Below are positions 17,000 through 27,344 of a DNA stretch of 64,000 bases, in pieces. The stretch's first letter is position 1. Each line of letters begins with the position of its first letter. The stretch is from JACPYM01 sp963699175 (GTDB taxonomy: Bacteria; Acidobacteriota; Blastocatellia; RBC074), in NCBI GenBank assembly GCA_963699175.1, contig OY969418.1, positions 7,006,001 through 7,070,000 on the forward strand, written 5' to 3'. The notes beneath the pieces are model-generated. The model did no database searches, was not told the origin of the DNA, and saw only the letters and a list, made by a program, of their open reading frames with translations. Both the position numbers and the translations under genes were made by a program.

Positions 17000-17857
17000 A
17001 TGGTAATGCAGGTTGTGGAAAGTAAAGCGAGCGTGGCGGCTTTGACGCAGGATTTGCAGGCTAAAGAGGAACGGCTTGGCCAACTCCTACGCGAAATGGG
17101 TTCTATGATCGTGGCCTATTCCGGCGGCATTGATAGCGCATACCTGGCTTATGTGGCGGTCAGGGAATTGGGACAGCAGGCGCTGGCGGTAACAGGTGAA
17201 AGTCCCAGCTATCCAGATTTTCAGCGGCAAGATGCCTTGGCGATTGTCGAGCAATTCAATATCCCGCACGAATTTATTAACACCGAAGAAATTGACGATG
17301 CGAATTATCTGGCCAATCCCACCAATCGTTGCTACTTCTGCAAGCACGAGTTGTTCACCAAGCTGAATCAATTGGCGCAAGCGCGCGGCTACGCTTACGT
17401 GTGCGACGGGAATAACGCCGATGACGTAGGGGATTATCGTCCGGGACGGAAAGCGGCGGCGGAGTTGCAAGTGCGCAGCCCGTTAATCGAGGCGGGCTTG
17501 ACCAAAAACGAGATTCGCGCGTTGGCGAGGGCGGCGGGCTTGCCGGTTTGGGATCGCCCGGCTTCGGCCTGTCTGTCGTCGCGTATTCCTTACGGCATGC
17601 CGGTGACGATTGAAAAACTTTCGGTGATTGAGCGCGGCGAGGCGAAACTACGCGCGCTCGGCTTCCGCCTAATGCGCGTGCGCCATCACGGCGATGTGGT
17701 GCGCATCGAGATTGCGCCCGAAGAACTGTCGAAGGCGCTCAACGTCGAGATGACGCAACAAATCGCCGCCGCTTTCAAACAACTCGGCTTCAAGTACGTC
17801 ACGCTCGACTTGGAGGGCTATCGCACCGGGGCGCTGAACGAAGTCTTATCGCAATGA
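17000..17857 (+). CDS. larE: LarE-type ATP-dependent sulfur transferase
   Basis: 285 residues from the ATG at 17000 (another ATG is at 17006). The PP-loop SGGIDS (41-46) adenylates the substrate, as in GMP-synthetase-like ATP pyrophosphatases. The pattern NRCYFCKHELF gives C111 and C114, and the PASACLSSRIPYG motif gives C191. LarE makes the thiocarboxylates of the nickel-pincer cofactor of lactate racemase. Single-cysteine LarE sacrifices its own sulfur, whereas three-cysteine versions are reported to carry a [4Fe-4S] cluster. The three cysteines here put it in the second group. No larA, larB or larC is in the window, so the partner enzyme lies elsewhere or the protein serves another pathway. 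Confidence 0.88.
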   Translation: MVMQVVESKASVAALTQDLQAKEERLGQLLREMGSMIVAYSGGIDSAYLAYVAVRELGQQALAVTGESPSYPDFQRQDALAIVEQFNIPHEFINTEEIDDANYLANPTNRCYFCKHELFTKLNQLAQARGYAYVCDGNNADDVGDYRPGRKAAAELQVRSPLIEAGLTKNEIRALARAAGLPVWDRPASACLSSRIPYGMPVTIEKLSVIERGEAKLRALGFRLMRVRHHGDVVRIEIAPEELSKALNVEMTQQIAAAFKQLGFKYVTLDLEGYRTGALNEVLSQ

Positions 17858-17860
17858 ATC

Positions 17861-17913
17861 GGCACAAAAAATCGGGCGAGTGAAAACGAATCACTCGCCC
17901 GATTTTTTGTGCC
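17861..17913 (+). terminator. Strong hairpin terminator after larE
   Basis: Arms 17861-17883 and 17891-17913 are perfectly complementary over 23 bases around a 7-base loop. The right arm contains its own T-run (GATTTTTTGTGCC). The hairpin begins three bases after the larE stop codon. Confidence 0.9.
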
Positions 17914-17972
17914 CCTAAACCTAATGAATGAATGACGAATTGAGCAGCAGACACAGGAAATGGAGGTGAGTA

Positions 17973-19256
<1,284 letters not shown>

Positions 19257-19258
19257 AC

Positions 19259-19320
19259 AGAAGTCAGAAGTCGGAAGTCGAAAGCTTCTCTCGCGAGCAG
19301 ACTTTCGACTTCTGACTTCT
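19259..19320 (+). terminator. Hairpin after glutamate dehydrogenase
   Basis: The left arm 19259-19284 and the right arm 19302-19320 (CTTTCGACTTCTGACTTCT) pair over 19 bases if a 7-base direct-repeat bulge in the left arm is looped out. The left arm itself contains the repeats GAAGTCAGAAGTCGGAAGTC. Confidence 0.6.
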
Positions 19321-19362
19321 AGCAGACAAAGCCAAATCATTATCCAAAATGCCAAAATTAAA

Positions 19363-19389
19363 TTGACACCTTGTTACCTATCGTATAGA
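19363..19389 (+). promoter_or_regulatory. Probable promoter of the OmpA-like outer-membrane protein gene
   Basis: TTGACA (19363-19368) and TATAGA (19384-19389) are separated by 15 bases, slightly short of the ideal 17. The transcript would have a leader of about 180 bases before the ATG at 19574. The leader holds nothing else that I recognise. Confidence 0.5.
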
Positions 19390-19573
19390 TTTTGCTCGCA
19401 GTTTTTCCCCTTTCGTTAGTCACTTTGGGCCGGTGCTCTTTGGTGGTTGTAGTAGACCTCACGGCGTAACATTTTTCGAGACAACGCTGTTTCGAGGAAA
19501 ACCCCAACGGCACCGACAGAATTTTAGTCACTTAACAAGTCAATCGTCACCCACTCTATCGAGGAGGAGAAAT

Positions 19574-21904
19574 ATGATATTTGCGAGAAGAATGCTGGGT
19601 CTGGTGCTGGCGTTGCTGATCGTTGGAATTGCCGCCCAAGCGCAGACCAAACGGCCAACCGATGACCCTCGCAATCCAGCCCCAACTGTCAACGGCGGAA
19701 CCGGTCTTTTCACAGTCTACGATGCGCAGACCTTGCGCAAGGGCGAGTTCAACATCGGTTTTTTCGCCAATCACTTTCACCGTGATCCTGCCGATGTTAG
19801 GTGGCAAGTCTATCCAGTCAACTTTACGCTCGGCTTGAGCGACCATCTGGAATTCTTTGTCAACTTTGAAGCCCAACGCGTGGTCACGGTCGGCTCGCCA
19901 GCGTTGCTGAGCGGTTTCTACCTCCCGGATGTGCGCACCAAAACTTTGGCTCCGGGCCGCTTGGTCATCATTCCAGGCACGAACAACATTTCAATGTTGA
20001 TTGGTGATCCCTGCGGCAACGGCGGCTTCCCTGGTCCGTGCCGAGTGGTGGGTTCGACCACTGTGGTTGGCCCGTTCGTGGCCCGTCCGGGCGGCAATGA
20101 CACAGCGGTCTATCCAGGGTTGGGAGCGCCCGTGGGTGGTATCCTGCCCGCCTTGCCGCCGAACGTGAATCCCAACTACCTGCCGAATGCGCCATTCCTG
20201 GCGCGCTTGTCCGATCACCACACGGGCGACATCTGGCTGGGCGGAAAGATCCGCCTGACCGGTCCGGATAATCCGTTTGGCCTGACGTTGATCCCGTTGC
20301 TCAAGATTCCCACGACGCGCGAGTTGTACACTGGCTTGGAGCGCGGACGCGGGACAGGCAACTTCGATTATGGCGTGATTGCCGCATTGGATGGCCGGTT
20401 GCACAAGTACATCAACTTGAGCACGAACATCGGTTTCATCAAAGTCGGCGATCCGCGCGCTGAGGATATGAACCTCGGCCCGCTCTGCGTCGGTTGCGGT
20501 GTGATTCAGGGTTTTGGCGACAGCGAGCGCTCGCTCGACCTGCCTAACGAATTGCGCGCGGGCATTGGCTTCGATTTTCCATTGAGCCAGTACCTGCAAC
20601 TCATCACCGAGGTGAAAAGCACGCATTACGTCAGCAGCCGCACGCCGTCGTTGTTGAAGAACAGCCCAGTTGATTTTGTCGCTGGCGCGCGCATCTTCCC
20701 GACGCGCTGGATCGCGATCAGCGCCGCATATCAGCGCCACCTGAACTGGTTCTCCGACATTGACACGCGCCACGACCCGAATGGATTCATCGTGGGCCTC
20801 TCGATTGGCCACGCCAACGAGCGCAAGGAGCCGGTGCTGCCAAACCAGCCGCCCACGGTCAGCCTTGCAGTCGGTTCGATCACGCAAGGCGCGTCCGATG
20901 TGCAGCGTGCCTCGGCGACGACGGTTTGCGCGGGTGACAAGGTTGCCTTGACGGCGACTGCTTCTGACCCGGATGGCGACACGCTGCTGTACTCGTGGAG
21001 CACCACGGGTGGCCGCATCGTCGGCGATGGGCCGAATACTTCCTTCGATACGACCGGTCTTGCGCCGGGCGAATACACAATCACCATCCAGGTGGATGAC
21101 GGTTGCGGTTGCGTCGCCTTCGACTCGAAGACGATCCGCGTGACTAACTGTCCACCGCTGGCCATCTGCTTTGACCCGAACTTGAGCGTTACGGCTGACA
21201 AGACCTCGCTCGAACCTGGCGAAGCGGTCAACTTCTCGACCAGTGGTGTGACGGGTGGTCGCAACTACGGCGACGTCCGCTACGACTGGTCGGCCACGGC
21301 TGGCACGATTGCTGGCAGCGGTTTGACGGCGCGTCTCGACACGACTGGTGTCCCGGCGGGCACGACCATCGAAGTGACGGTCAGGGCTACATCGAGCGCC
21401 AATGCAGTCAACTGCTCGGCGAGCGGTTCAACGCGTGTAAGCCTGAGAGCGCCAGTCGTTACGCCGCCACCGCCGAAACCGGTTCCGCGTGAGTTGACGC
21501 CTTGCAACACCTTCAAGACCAACAATGCGCGCGTGGACAACGCTTGCAAGAACGTCTTGCGGGACATCGCAGCGCAATTGCAGGCCGAACCGCAAGCCTC
21601 ACTCGTCGTCGAAGGTTATCGTGGCGAGAAGGAGAAACCGGCTGGCCTGAGCTTGCAACGTGCGAAGAACGTGCGTGACCGCTTGGCCGATGGCGGCCTC
21701 GGTGTGCAGATTGACGCCAACCGCATCACGGTGCGCGACGGCGGCGTCTCGACCGATGGCAATCAAGCCAAGATGTGGTTCGTCCCGTCTGGCGCTGATA
21801 TGCCGAGCACAGTCGGTACGCCGGTTGACGCCGGACCGATTACACCGGAGAAGAAAGCTCCGGCGCGTCGGCCAGCTCGCAAGGCAAAAGCCAAAAAGAA
21901 ATAG
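19574..21904 (+). CDS. Outer-membrane protein with barrel, two PKD-like domains and OmpA-like C-terminus
   Basis: 776 residues from the ATG at 19574 with GGAGGAGA upstream; the open frame continues upstream without a second good site. A signal peptide (MLGLVLALLIVGIAAQA) is followed by about 400 residues rich in barrel-like strands (FNIGFFANHFHRDPADVRWQVYPVNFTLGLSDHLEFFVNF). Two PKD/Ig-like domains follow at about 425-535 (TASDPDGDTLLYSWSTTGG) and 535-635. An OmpA-like domain lies at about 645-750 (LSLQRAKNVRDRL), in which the usual GHTD peptidoglycan motif reads EGYRGEKE, so murein binding is uncertain. The tail KKAPARRPARKAKAKKK is strongly basic. It may link the outer membrane with the cell wall or with surface polymer. 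Confidence 0.82.
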   Translation: MIFARRMLGLVLALLIVGIAAQAQTKRPTDDPRNPAPTVNGGTGLFTVYDAQTLRKGEFNIGFFANHFHRDPADVRWQVYPVNFTLGLSDHLEFFVNFEAQRVVTVGSPALLSGFYLPDVRTKTLAPGRLVIIPGTNNISMLIGDPCGNGGFPGPCRVVGSTTVVGPFVARPGGNDTAVYPGLGAPVGGILPALPPNVNPNYLPNAPFLARLSDHHTGDIWLGGKIRLTGPDNPFGLTLIPLLKIPTTRELYTGLERGRGTGNFDYGVIAALDGRLHKYINLSTNIGFIKVGDPRAEDMNLGPLCVGCGVIQGFGDSERSLDLPNELRAGIGFDFPLSQYLQLITEVKSTHYVSSRTPSLLKNSPVDFVAGARIFPTRWIAISAAYQRHLNWFSDIDTRHDPNGFIVGLSIGHANERKEPVLPNQPPTVSLAVGSITQGASDVQRASATTVCAGDKVALTATASDPDGDTLLYSWSTTGGRIVGDGPNTSFDTTGLAPGEYTITIQVDDGCGCVAFDSKTIRVTNCPPLAICFDPNLSVTADKTSLEPGEAVNFSTSGVTGGRNYGDVRYDWSATAGTIAGSGLTARLDTTGVPAGTTIEVTVRATSSANAVNCSASGSTRVSLRAPVVTPPPPKPVPRELTPCNTFKTNNARVDNACKNVLRDIAAQLQAEPQASLVVEGYRGEKEKPAGLSLQRAKNVRDRLADGGLGVQIDANRITVRDGGVSTDGNQAKMWFVPSGADMPSTVGTPVDAGPITPEKKAPARRPARKAKAKKK

Positions 21905-21933
21905 CTAAAGGCTATTTGCTTGATGGTTGATCC

Positions 21934-21972
21934 AAAGGAGGCAGGTGGTCACTTGATCGCCTGCCTCTTTTT
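21934..21972 (+). terminator. Rho-independent terminator after the OmpA-like gene
   Basis: GAGGCAGG (21938-21945) pairs with CCTGCCTC (21960-21967) and is followed by TTTTT. A/T pairs flanking the stem extend it. Confidence 0.85.
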
Positions 21973-22075
21973 GCGTATTGGTGATGGCTGTAGGCCAACG
22001 CAGGCAAACATAGATCGGTTAAATAGCAGCAGTGATTATCCGCGCTGATCTGCGACAGCTTGAGACAGTTTGTTT

Positions 22076-23683
22076 ATGACTGAAGAAAAGAGCAGCGAAA
22101 GATTGCTGAGCGCCCTCGGCTTTGCCGTAGCCGTGCTCATCGGAATCTGGTTCCGCTTCGCGCAGCTTTCGCTCAAACCGTTTCATCACGACGAAGGGGT
22201 CAACTCATTTTTCCTGCTCGCGCTCGCCCGGCAAGGCAGCAGCGCGTACAAGTACAACCCGGAGAATTATCACGGCCCGACGCTCTATTACTTTGCCGTG
22301 ACTGCGTTGCGAGTTTTTGGCGAGACCGATTTTGCCTTGCGGTTCTGGCCGTGTCTGTTCGGCGTGCTGGCGATTGTATTGTTGTGGTGCTGGCGCGATA
22401 AGCTGGGCACGCTCGGCTTGCCTGTAGCCGCCTTGCTAATCGCGCTCTCGCCAGGTCTGGTCTTCTTCTCGCGGTACTTTATCCACGAGATGATGTTCGG
22501 CGGTTGCTCACTGGCCATTGCAGTCGGCGCGTGGCGCTATGCCGAGACCAAAGAGTTCAAATGGCTGGCGCTCTTGTCCAGCGCCGCCGGGATTCTCTTT
22601 GCCACGAAAGAAACGGCGATGATAACGGTGGTAGTCCTCGTCATCGCGCTCAGCTCAGCCACCATCTGGGACATCACACAACAATTGATGCGCGAGCATC
22701 GTTGGACGCCGGCAGCGCTGATCAAACAATTACGGCGCGAGTGGGCGGAAGTGCGGCCTTCGCTCGATCACACGCTTTCGGCGCTGATCATTTTCGTCTT
22801 CATCAACGTCTTCTTTTACTCATCAGCCTTCACCAACTGGCAAGGCGTGGGCGATGCGTTCAGAGCCGTCGCGCATTGGACAAAGGAGCGTAGCAACACC
22901 GATCACGTACATTCGAACTTCTATTATCTCGGCATCTTGCTCAAGCTGGAATTGCCGTTGGTGGTCGGTGGTGTATTGGCTGCGCTGATGATTCTCTGGC
23001 AAGCCACGCGCTTCTGGCTTTTTGTGGGCGCATGGACGTTCGGCATGACGCTGGCTTACTCGATCATCCCGTACAAGACGCCCTGGCTGATGGTCAGCCT
23101 GCTGATCCCGCTGGCGCTGGTCTGCGGCTATGCGGCAGAGCAGTTCTACCGCTTGTTTGCGCCGCTCGCCTGGCGCGCCTTGTGGCTCGGTGTGGTCTTG
23201 TTGGCGGTGATCTTTTGTTGGCGAATAGCCTATACAATCAACTTCGAGCAGTATGCAGACAACTCGAATAGCACGGCGTATTTTGCGCGTTGGGGGGAGA
23301 GGCTAGGGTTAACGCCGTACTTGGACGGGCAATACGGTTACGTTTACGCGCAGACTGACAAACAATTTTTCGACTTGGTGCAGACCATCAAACTCGCCAC
23401 CGAACAGTTCCCAACGCAGCAGGAGACTGGCATATACGTCGCGTCGTCCGATTACTGGCCACTGCCCTGGTATCTGCGAAGCTACACCGGAGTGGCCTAC
23501 ACTGGCAGGTTGCCGGAGCGGCTCGATGAAGAAGCCATTGCGCAACCGATCATTGTCGCGCGCGCTGACCAGCAGGCGCAGATCAACGCGGTTGGTGGCT
23601 GGCGGCAGGTCGGGCAAGAATTCGCTCTGCGTCCGGGCGTACGGTTGTTGGTTTACGTGCGGGCCTTGCCGGAAGGACGCTGA
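22076..23683 (+). CDS. GT39-like / Agl23-type multi-spanning membrane protein
   Basis: 535 residues from the ATG at 22076. About a dozen hydrophobic helices are visible. The first extracytoplasmic loop carries the GT-C signature with acidic residues, FHHDEGVNSFFLLAL, followed by the DFALRFWPCLFG helix, as in family 39 glycosyltransferases and the bacterial homologues of Agl23 flippase-associated proteins. Such enzymes transfer sugars from polyprenyl-phosphate donors in the periplasm. The C-terminal 120 residues form a soluble domain. It is transcribed alone, and no other polysaccharide genes are adjacent, so the acceptor cannot be inferred. Confidence 0.78.
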   Translation: MTEEKSSERLLSALGFAVAVLIGIWFRFAQLSLKPFHHDEGVNSFFLLALARQGSSAYKYNPENYHGPTLYYFAVTALRVFGETDFALRFWPCLFGVLAIVLLWCWRDKLGTLGLPVAALLIALSPGLVFFSRYFIHEMMFGGCSLAIAVGAWRYAETKEFKWLALLSSAAGILFATKETAMITVVVLVIALSSATIWDITQQLMREHRWTPAALIKQLRREWAEVRPSLDHTLSALIIFVFINVFFYSSAFTNWQGVGDAFRAVAHWTKERSNTDHVHSNFYYLGILLKLELPLVVGGVLAALMILWQATRFWLFVGAWTFGMTLAYSIIPYKTPWLMVSLLIPLALVCGYAAEQFYRLFAPLAWRALWLGVVLLAVIFCWRIAYTINFEQYADNSNSTAYFARWGERLGLTPYLDGQYGYVYAQTDKQFFDLVQTIKLATEQFPTQQETGIYVASSDYWPLPWYLRSYTGVAYTGRLPERLDEEAIAQPIIVARADQQAQINAVGGWRQVGQEFALRPGVRLLVYVRALPEGR

Positions 23684-23726
23684 CGCATTTGTTTACTGCA
23701 AAGCCCTGGTTGGCCAGCCTTCAACT

Positions 23727-24185
23727 TTACCTATCTACAACTGACCAGGTTTTGAGAATGGCTGTGTCCTTATCGGTTTCTAGTGATACTGTCGCTCCCT
23801 TGGGCACCACCCAGAACTCGTCAGTGCTACGCTGCTGGCGCTGACCGTTGATAACGGTAGTCAACTCGCCAGCCACGCATTGCATAATCAGAAAGCCTTT
23901 TTCCGGGAACTGGGCAATCCGTTGACGTTCGTGAATGGTCCAGAGGCGTACCACTACTTTAGGCTGGCCGCTTCTTTTGTCAGTTGCTCGCAAAGAAAAG
24001 TTGCCATCAAAGATAGTTGTTACGTTATCGCCCTCTTTCAAGACCATCTCTTGAGGAGGCGATGCTGCTGGCGAAGCGCTGCCTTGAGGTTTGGGTACGG
24101 CTGGCTGCTGTGCGGAGAACGCGACGGCCAGCCAGGCGACACAGCTTAACAACAGAACGCTGACACTCATAAACACAGGTTTCAT
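23727..24185 (-). CDS. Exported cupin-fold protein
   Basis: 152 residues; AGGAGG precedes the ATG. A signal peptide (SVSVLLLSCVAWLAVAFSAQQ) and a proline-rich linker lead to a single cupin-like domain from about residue 45 (VVVRLWTIHERQRIAQFPEKGFLIMQCVAGELTTVINGQ and EFWVVPKGATVSLETDKDTAILKTWSVV). The usual His ligands are largely missing, so metal catalysis is doubtful. It is the last gene of a probable minus-strand operon: a membrane-anchored cupin, a PQQ-type lipoprotein, then this gene 20 bases downstream. The set suggests an envelope complex in which the cupins act with the propeller. The partner relation is inference. Confidence 0.7.
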   Translation of the reverse strand: MKPVFMSVSVLLLSCVAWLAVAFSAQQPAVPKPQGSASPAASPPQEMVLKEGDNVTTIFDGNFSLRATDKRSGQPKVVVRLWTIHERQRIAQFPEKGFLIMQCVAGELTTVINGQRQQRSTDEFWVVPKGATVSLETDKDTAILKTWSVVDR

Positions 24186-24205
24186 AATTCCTCCTACTTC
24201 ACTTT

Positions 24206-25780
24206 TTAAGGTTTAAGCATATAAACCTTACCAGCCTCTGTCGAGACATAAACGCGTCCGCGCGCCAGCGCCGGTTCGCTGTAAACCATCCGGCCATCTA
24301 ACTGAAGGTCTTTCAGGACGTGCGGCTGTGGGACGAACTTGAAGCCCATCGCCACACAATTAGCGTTGGCGACAGCCGGATTACTGCAACGAAAACCATC
24401 AGGCGGGTGGATAGTCGGATCGGCAATCGCGACCAGATGCCCCTGATCGGTGCCAATGTAGACGACGCCATGCGTCACGACTGGGCTGCCGAGTGAGTAA
24501 GTTGCTCCGGAAGCCCCAGGCACATCCAGCAACCAGCGCAGCCGGTCGCTTTCGTTGGCGCAAACATTGAAAGCGTGCAGCCGTTTGTACCCGGCAGTGA
24601 CTGAAGAAGCCAGGTTCAGGCCGCCATTCATCGCGATGTAAACATCGTCCCAGGCTGCTCCGCTCCGCATATAGCGCGTGTCGCCATGCGCCCCCGAAGT
24701 AAAAGGAATCGTGGCGGGCGGGAAAGACCAGCGTCTAGTGCCGCTGTCCGCATTCAGCGCGTGTGTCCAGCCATCTTTCATAGTAGAGATGGCCACGCCG
24801 CCGCAACTCGCGAGCATATAAGTCGGCGAGGCTGACCAATCCGGGTCGCCATCCAGCGCGAAGGGCACAGGTTGAAACTGCCAATTGACTGCGCCAGTGT
24901 CCTTATTCAAACGCAGTAAGCTCAAGCCGCGGTTTGGCGAGGGTTCAGGCACTCCCGACCTCTTAGTGTTGCCCGTGGTGACATAGAGCGCCTGATCCCA
25001 GCCTGCGACGGAACTCCAGACGCCGCCGCCGCGCGTGTTATCACCGCAGCCACCGGCCGAACAATAGCTGAAAGCCGGATCAATTGTGCCATCGCTCAAC
25101 TTGACTGCCACGACGCGCCCTTTCTGGATCGGGTTGTCGCAATGATTGGCGACCCCGATATAGACGCGATCATTGAAAACCAGCGGCGAGGAATAGCCGA
25201 TCTGTTCGTGAAATTGGACAGCGTTGCCAGAGGTCAACCCGGTCAAACGCGCGACAGCGGGCGATTTCCAGATTTCGGCGCCAGTGGCCGCGTTTAACGC
25301 AAACAATCTGCCTTCGCCCAAACCGGTGCCGAAAGATTGATCCGGCGCGCCGAAGATGACCGCCGCCGTCCCATTGATCGTCGCTATCGTAGCGCTCGAA
25401 GCGATGCCTTCACTCGACGGATTGCAAGTAAACTGCGAGCTTAACGGGGTAGGGGGATATTGCCAGACGATTGCGCCGGTATCAGCATTCAACGCGTAGA
25501 AAAAACCGTTTTGATTGCCGATATAAACTTTGCCCTGATAGACGATGGGCGAGGCGCGAAAGGCCTTGGCTCCCGCTCCCGGCACGGTGAAAGTCCACTG
25601 CACCGCCAGGTTCGGCACCTGCGCCGGATCAGAGGTAGCTGTGATTTCGCTCTGAGCGGCGGTACGCAGCGTATTGTGCCGATAGGCTGGCCAATCTTTG
25701 GAACACCCGGTCAACCCCACGGCCAGCAACAGCGTCACGCTACTCAACTGTAAGCGCAAAATTCGATGGTAACTTTTCAT
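24206..25780 (-). CDS. PQQ-type beta-propeller lipoprotein
   Basis: 524 residues. The signal peptide ends in a lipobox (LLLAVGLTGC, Cys26), so the mature protein is a lipoprotein. It starts with KDWPAYRHNTLRTA and continues with propeller blades such as VQWTFTVPG, GFFYALNADTGAIVWQYPP, RLFALNAATGAEIWKSP and LLRLNKDTGAVNWQFQP, the quinoprotein/BamB type. Length and disulfide-rich loops (CSAGGCGDN) fit quinoprotein dehydrogenase-like propellers, but no cytochrome motif or clear PQQ ligand set was identified. GGAGAA precedes the start. It lies between the two cupin genes in one operon. Confidence 0.82.
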   Translation of the reverse strand: MKSYHRILRLQLSSVTLLLAVGLTGCSKDWPAYRHNTLRTAAQSEITATSDPAQVPNLAVQWTFTVPGAGAKAFRASPIVYQGKVYIGNQNGFFYALNADTGAIVWQYPPTPLSSQFTCNPSSEGIASSATIATINGTAAVIFGAPDQSFGTGLGEGRLFALNAATGAEIWKSPAVARLTGLTSGNAVQFHEQIGYSSPLVFNDRVYIGVANHCDNPIQKGRVVAVKLSDGTIDPAFSYCSAGGCGDNTRGGGVWSSVAGWDQALYVTTGNTKRSGVPEPSPNRGLSLLRLNKDTGAVNWQFQPVPFALDGDPDWSASPTYMLASCGGVAISTMKDGWTHALNADSGTRRWSFPPATIPFTSGAHGDTRYMRSGAAWDDVYIAMNGGLNLASSVTAGYKRLHAFNVCANESDRLRWLLDVPGASGATYSLGSPVVTHGVVYIGTDQGHLVAIADPTIHPPDGFRCSNPAVANANCVAMGFKFVPQPHVLKDLQLDGRMVYSEPALARGRVYVSTEAGKVYMLKP

Positions 25781-25818
25781 TTTGTTTCTCCACTGATGCT
25801 CAATCTGAGAGGCTGTAG

Positions 25819-26316
25819 TTAACGTGCTTTGATCACCAGCAGCCGCAACTCCAGGTGCTGGTCGCCGTTGTTGCGAAGGCTGAGCGGCTCGCCTTCTGTC
25901 ACCGCAAAAGCAGACCTGGCCTTCAGTTCCTGTCGTTGATTGCCAGCATTGGCTTCGCCAGTGCCGGATACCACCTCGACGATAGCGGCTCCGGCGAGGG
26001 GAAGCGTCGCTGCTGGCTGGCCGGGCGCCAGGATCACATCTTGTATCTCGAGGCGATAAGGCGCGTTCTCCTCAGTCGCAAAGAGCGTGCGGACTGCTAC
26101 GCCCGGGGCAACTTGCGTGAAAGGAGTTTGCGGTTGGTAGTTGCTGAATTTGAGCTGCTCCGGTGGCGGGGTAGGAATTATGCCGACCCCTTTGGGACGC
26201 CGTCCATAAAGCAGCCAGTAGACAAGAATTGACACCAGCACGAGCAGTACCAATGTAACCAGCAGCGGAACTTTGCGACTCCGCCTTGTGTTAGGCTCTG
26301 CAGCAGGATTGTCCAT
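25819..26316 (-). CDS. Membrane-anchored cupin-like protein
   Basis: 165 residues from the ATG at 26316, directly after GGAGGAA. A basic N-terminus (NTRRSRKVP) precedes one transmembrane segment (LLVTLVLLVLVSILVYWLLYG), so the rest is periplasmic. The soluble part (APGVAVRTLFATEENAPYRLEIQDVILAPGQPAATLPLAGAAIVEVVSGTGE) is a degenerate cupin without metal-binding histidines. It starts the operon that continues with the PQQ-type lipoprotein and a second exported cupin. The function is unknown; presumably a non-catalytic binding or sensing module. Confidence 0.65.
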   Translation of the reverse strand: MDNPAAEPNTRRSRKVPLLVTLVLLVLVSILVYWLLYGRRPKGVGIIPTPPPEQLKFSNYQPQTPFTQVAPGVAVRTLFATEENAPYRLEIQDVILAPGQPAATLPLAGAAIVEVVSGTGEANAGNQRQELKARSAFAVTEGEPLSLRNNGDQHLELRLLVIKAR

Positions 26317-26968
26317 TGCTTCCTCCACTCTTGATTGAAAGGTTCAGCCAAAAATGACTGGCTGTTCCGGGGAGAAGTTTGTTGAGAAGAAAAACGGGAG
26401 CAGGACACATGCTATAACTAGCTTAAATCGCTAGCCACTCTAGAAAAATAAGTTGGAAAGAGATGACAAGCTTGAAGCCTTTTGCCTGCTACCTGACTAA
26501 GACTGAATTAAACTGAAAATGTTCAGTGGCCAACCGTTTTTATTTCCGGCTGGAGCTTGGTCAGTGTAGGTTTTTGCAAAACAGCTTTTACTAGGCGGTA
26601 CAAAACAGCCGATAGAACTGGCGCGTCAGTGTCGAGCACTTTGTTGAGAGGTCTAGCGCAGTTCAGGATTTTCTAGCTGGTTGCTTTGTCAGCGGATTTG
26701 CGCTGAAACTTTTGGGACTATTGCCCTCTGTTCTGACAGTAGGGGTTTGTGGTAGAAAGGCCAATCATTGGCGGTTAACCAAGTCGCCATGTCGCACTGC
26801 CGGAGCCAACTGGCTTCAACAATTGGTAGTGGCGCAAGGTGGTGAGTTTGGAGTACCGGCTGCAGCCGGCCGGGCTGGTCAACGCAAGCTTCCGCCTGCA
26901 GGCGGGACTCCAAACCTTCTCTCCCGCTTGCGCCTCTACCTAACAATTGTTTGATTGAAGAGGTAGCA
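26317..26968. other. Intergenic region with a REP-like palindrome
   Basis: 650 bases without a convincing gene between divergent transcription units. An inverted repeat is present at about 26847-26916: GTTTGGAGTACCGGC on the left and GGCGGGACTCCAAAC on the right. The rest is AT-richer than its neighbours and shows no ORF with a ribosome-binding site. Confidence 0.5.
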
Positions 26969-27337
26969 ATGAAACACTCAACAGCATTCGAACAACTTTG
27001 CGCTGATGCGCGCTCACGCGTGCGTGAGATTACGGTCGAAGAGGTCAAGAGCAAACTCGATGAGGGCGCGCAATTCCATTTCATTGACGTGCGTGAAGAC
27101 CACGAATGGCAGGCCGATCACGCGGCGGGCGCGCAGCATCTGGGGCGCGGCATTATCGAGCGCGACATCGGAAAGACCGTGCCGGAGCGTGACGATGAGA
27201 TTGTGCTTTATTGTGGTGGCGGCTTCCGTTCGGCGTTGGCAGCGGACAATTTGCAAAAGATGGGCTACACCAATGTGCTCTCGATGGCGGGTGGCATCAA
27301 GGCGTGGCGCGAGGCGGATTATCCGTTGGAGAAGTGA
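26969..27337 (+). CDS. Single-domain rhodanese-like sulfurtransferase
   Basis: 122 residues from the ATG at 26969 (GAAGAGG seven bases upstream; a TTG at 26951 would add six residues). The rhodanese fold is clear: FHFIDVREDHEWQADHAAGAQHLGRG and the active-site loop LYCGGGFRSALAADNLQKMG with the nucleophilic C82. WRE near the end closes the domain. Rhodaneses move sulfane sulfur from thiosulfate or persulfides to acceptors. It is followed convergently, seven bases away, by the zinc-ribbon TPR gene. Confidence 0.92.
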   Translation: MKHSTAFEQLCADARSRVREITVEEVKSKLDEGAQFHFIDVREDHEWQADHAAGAQHLGRGIIERDIGKTVPERDDEIVLYCGGGFRSALAADNLQKMGYTNVLSMAGGIKAWREADYPLEK

Positions 27338-27344
27338 GCGCAGG

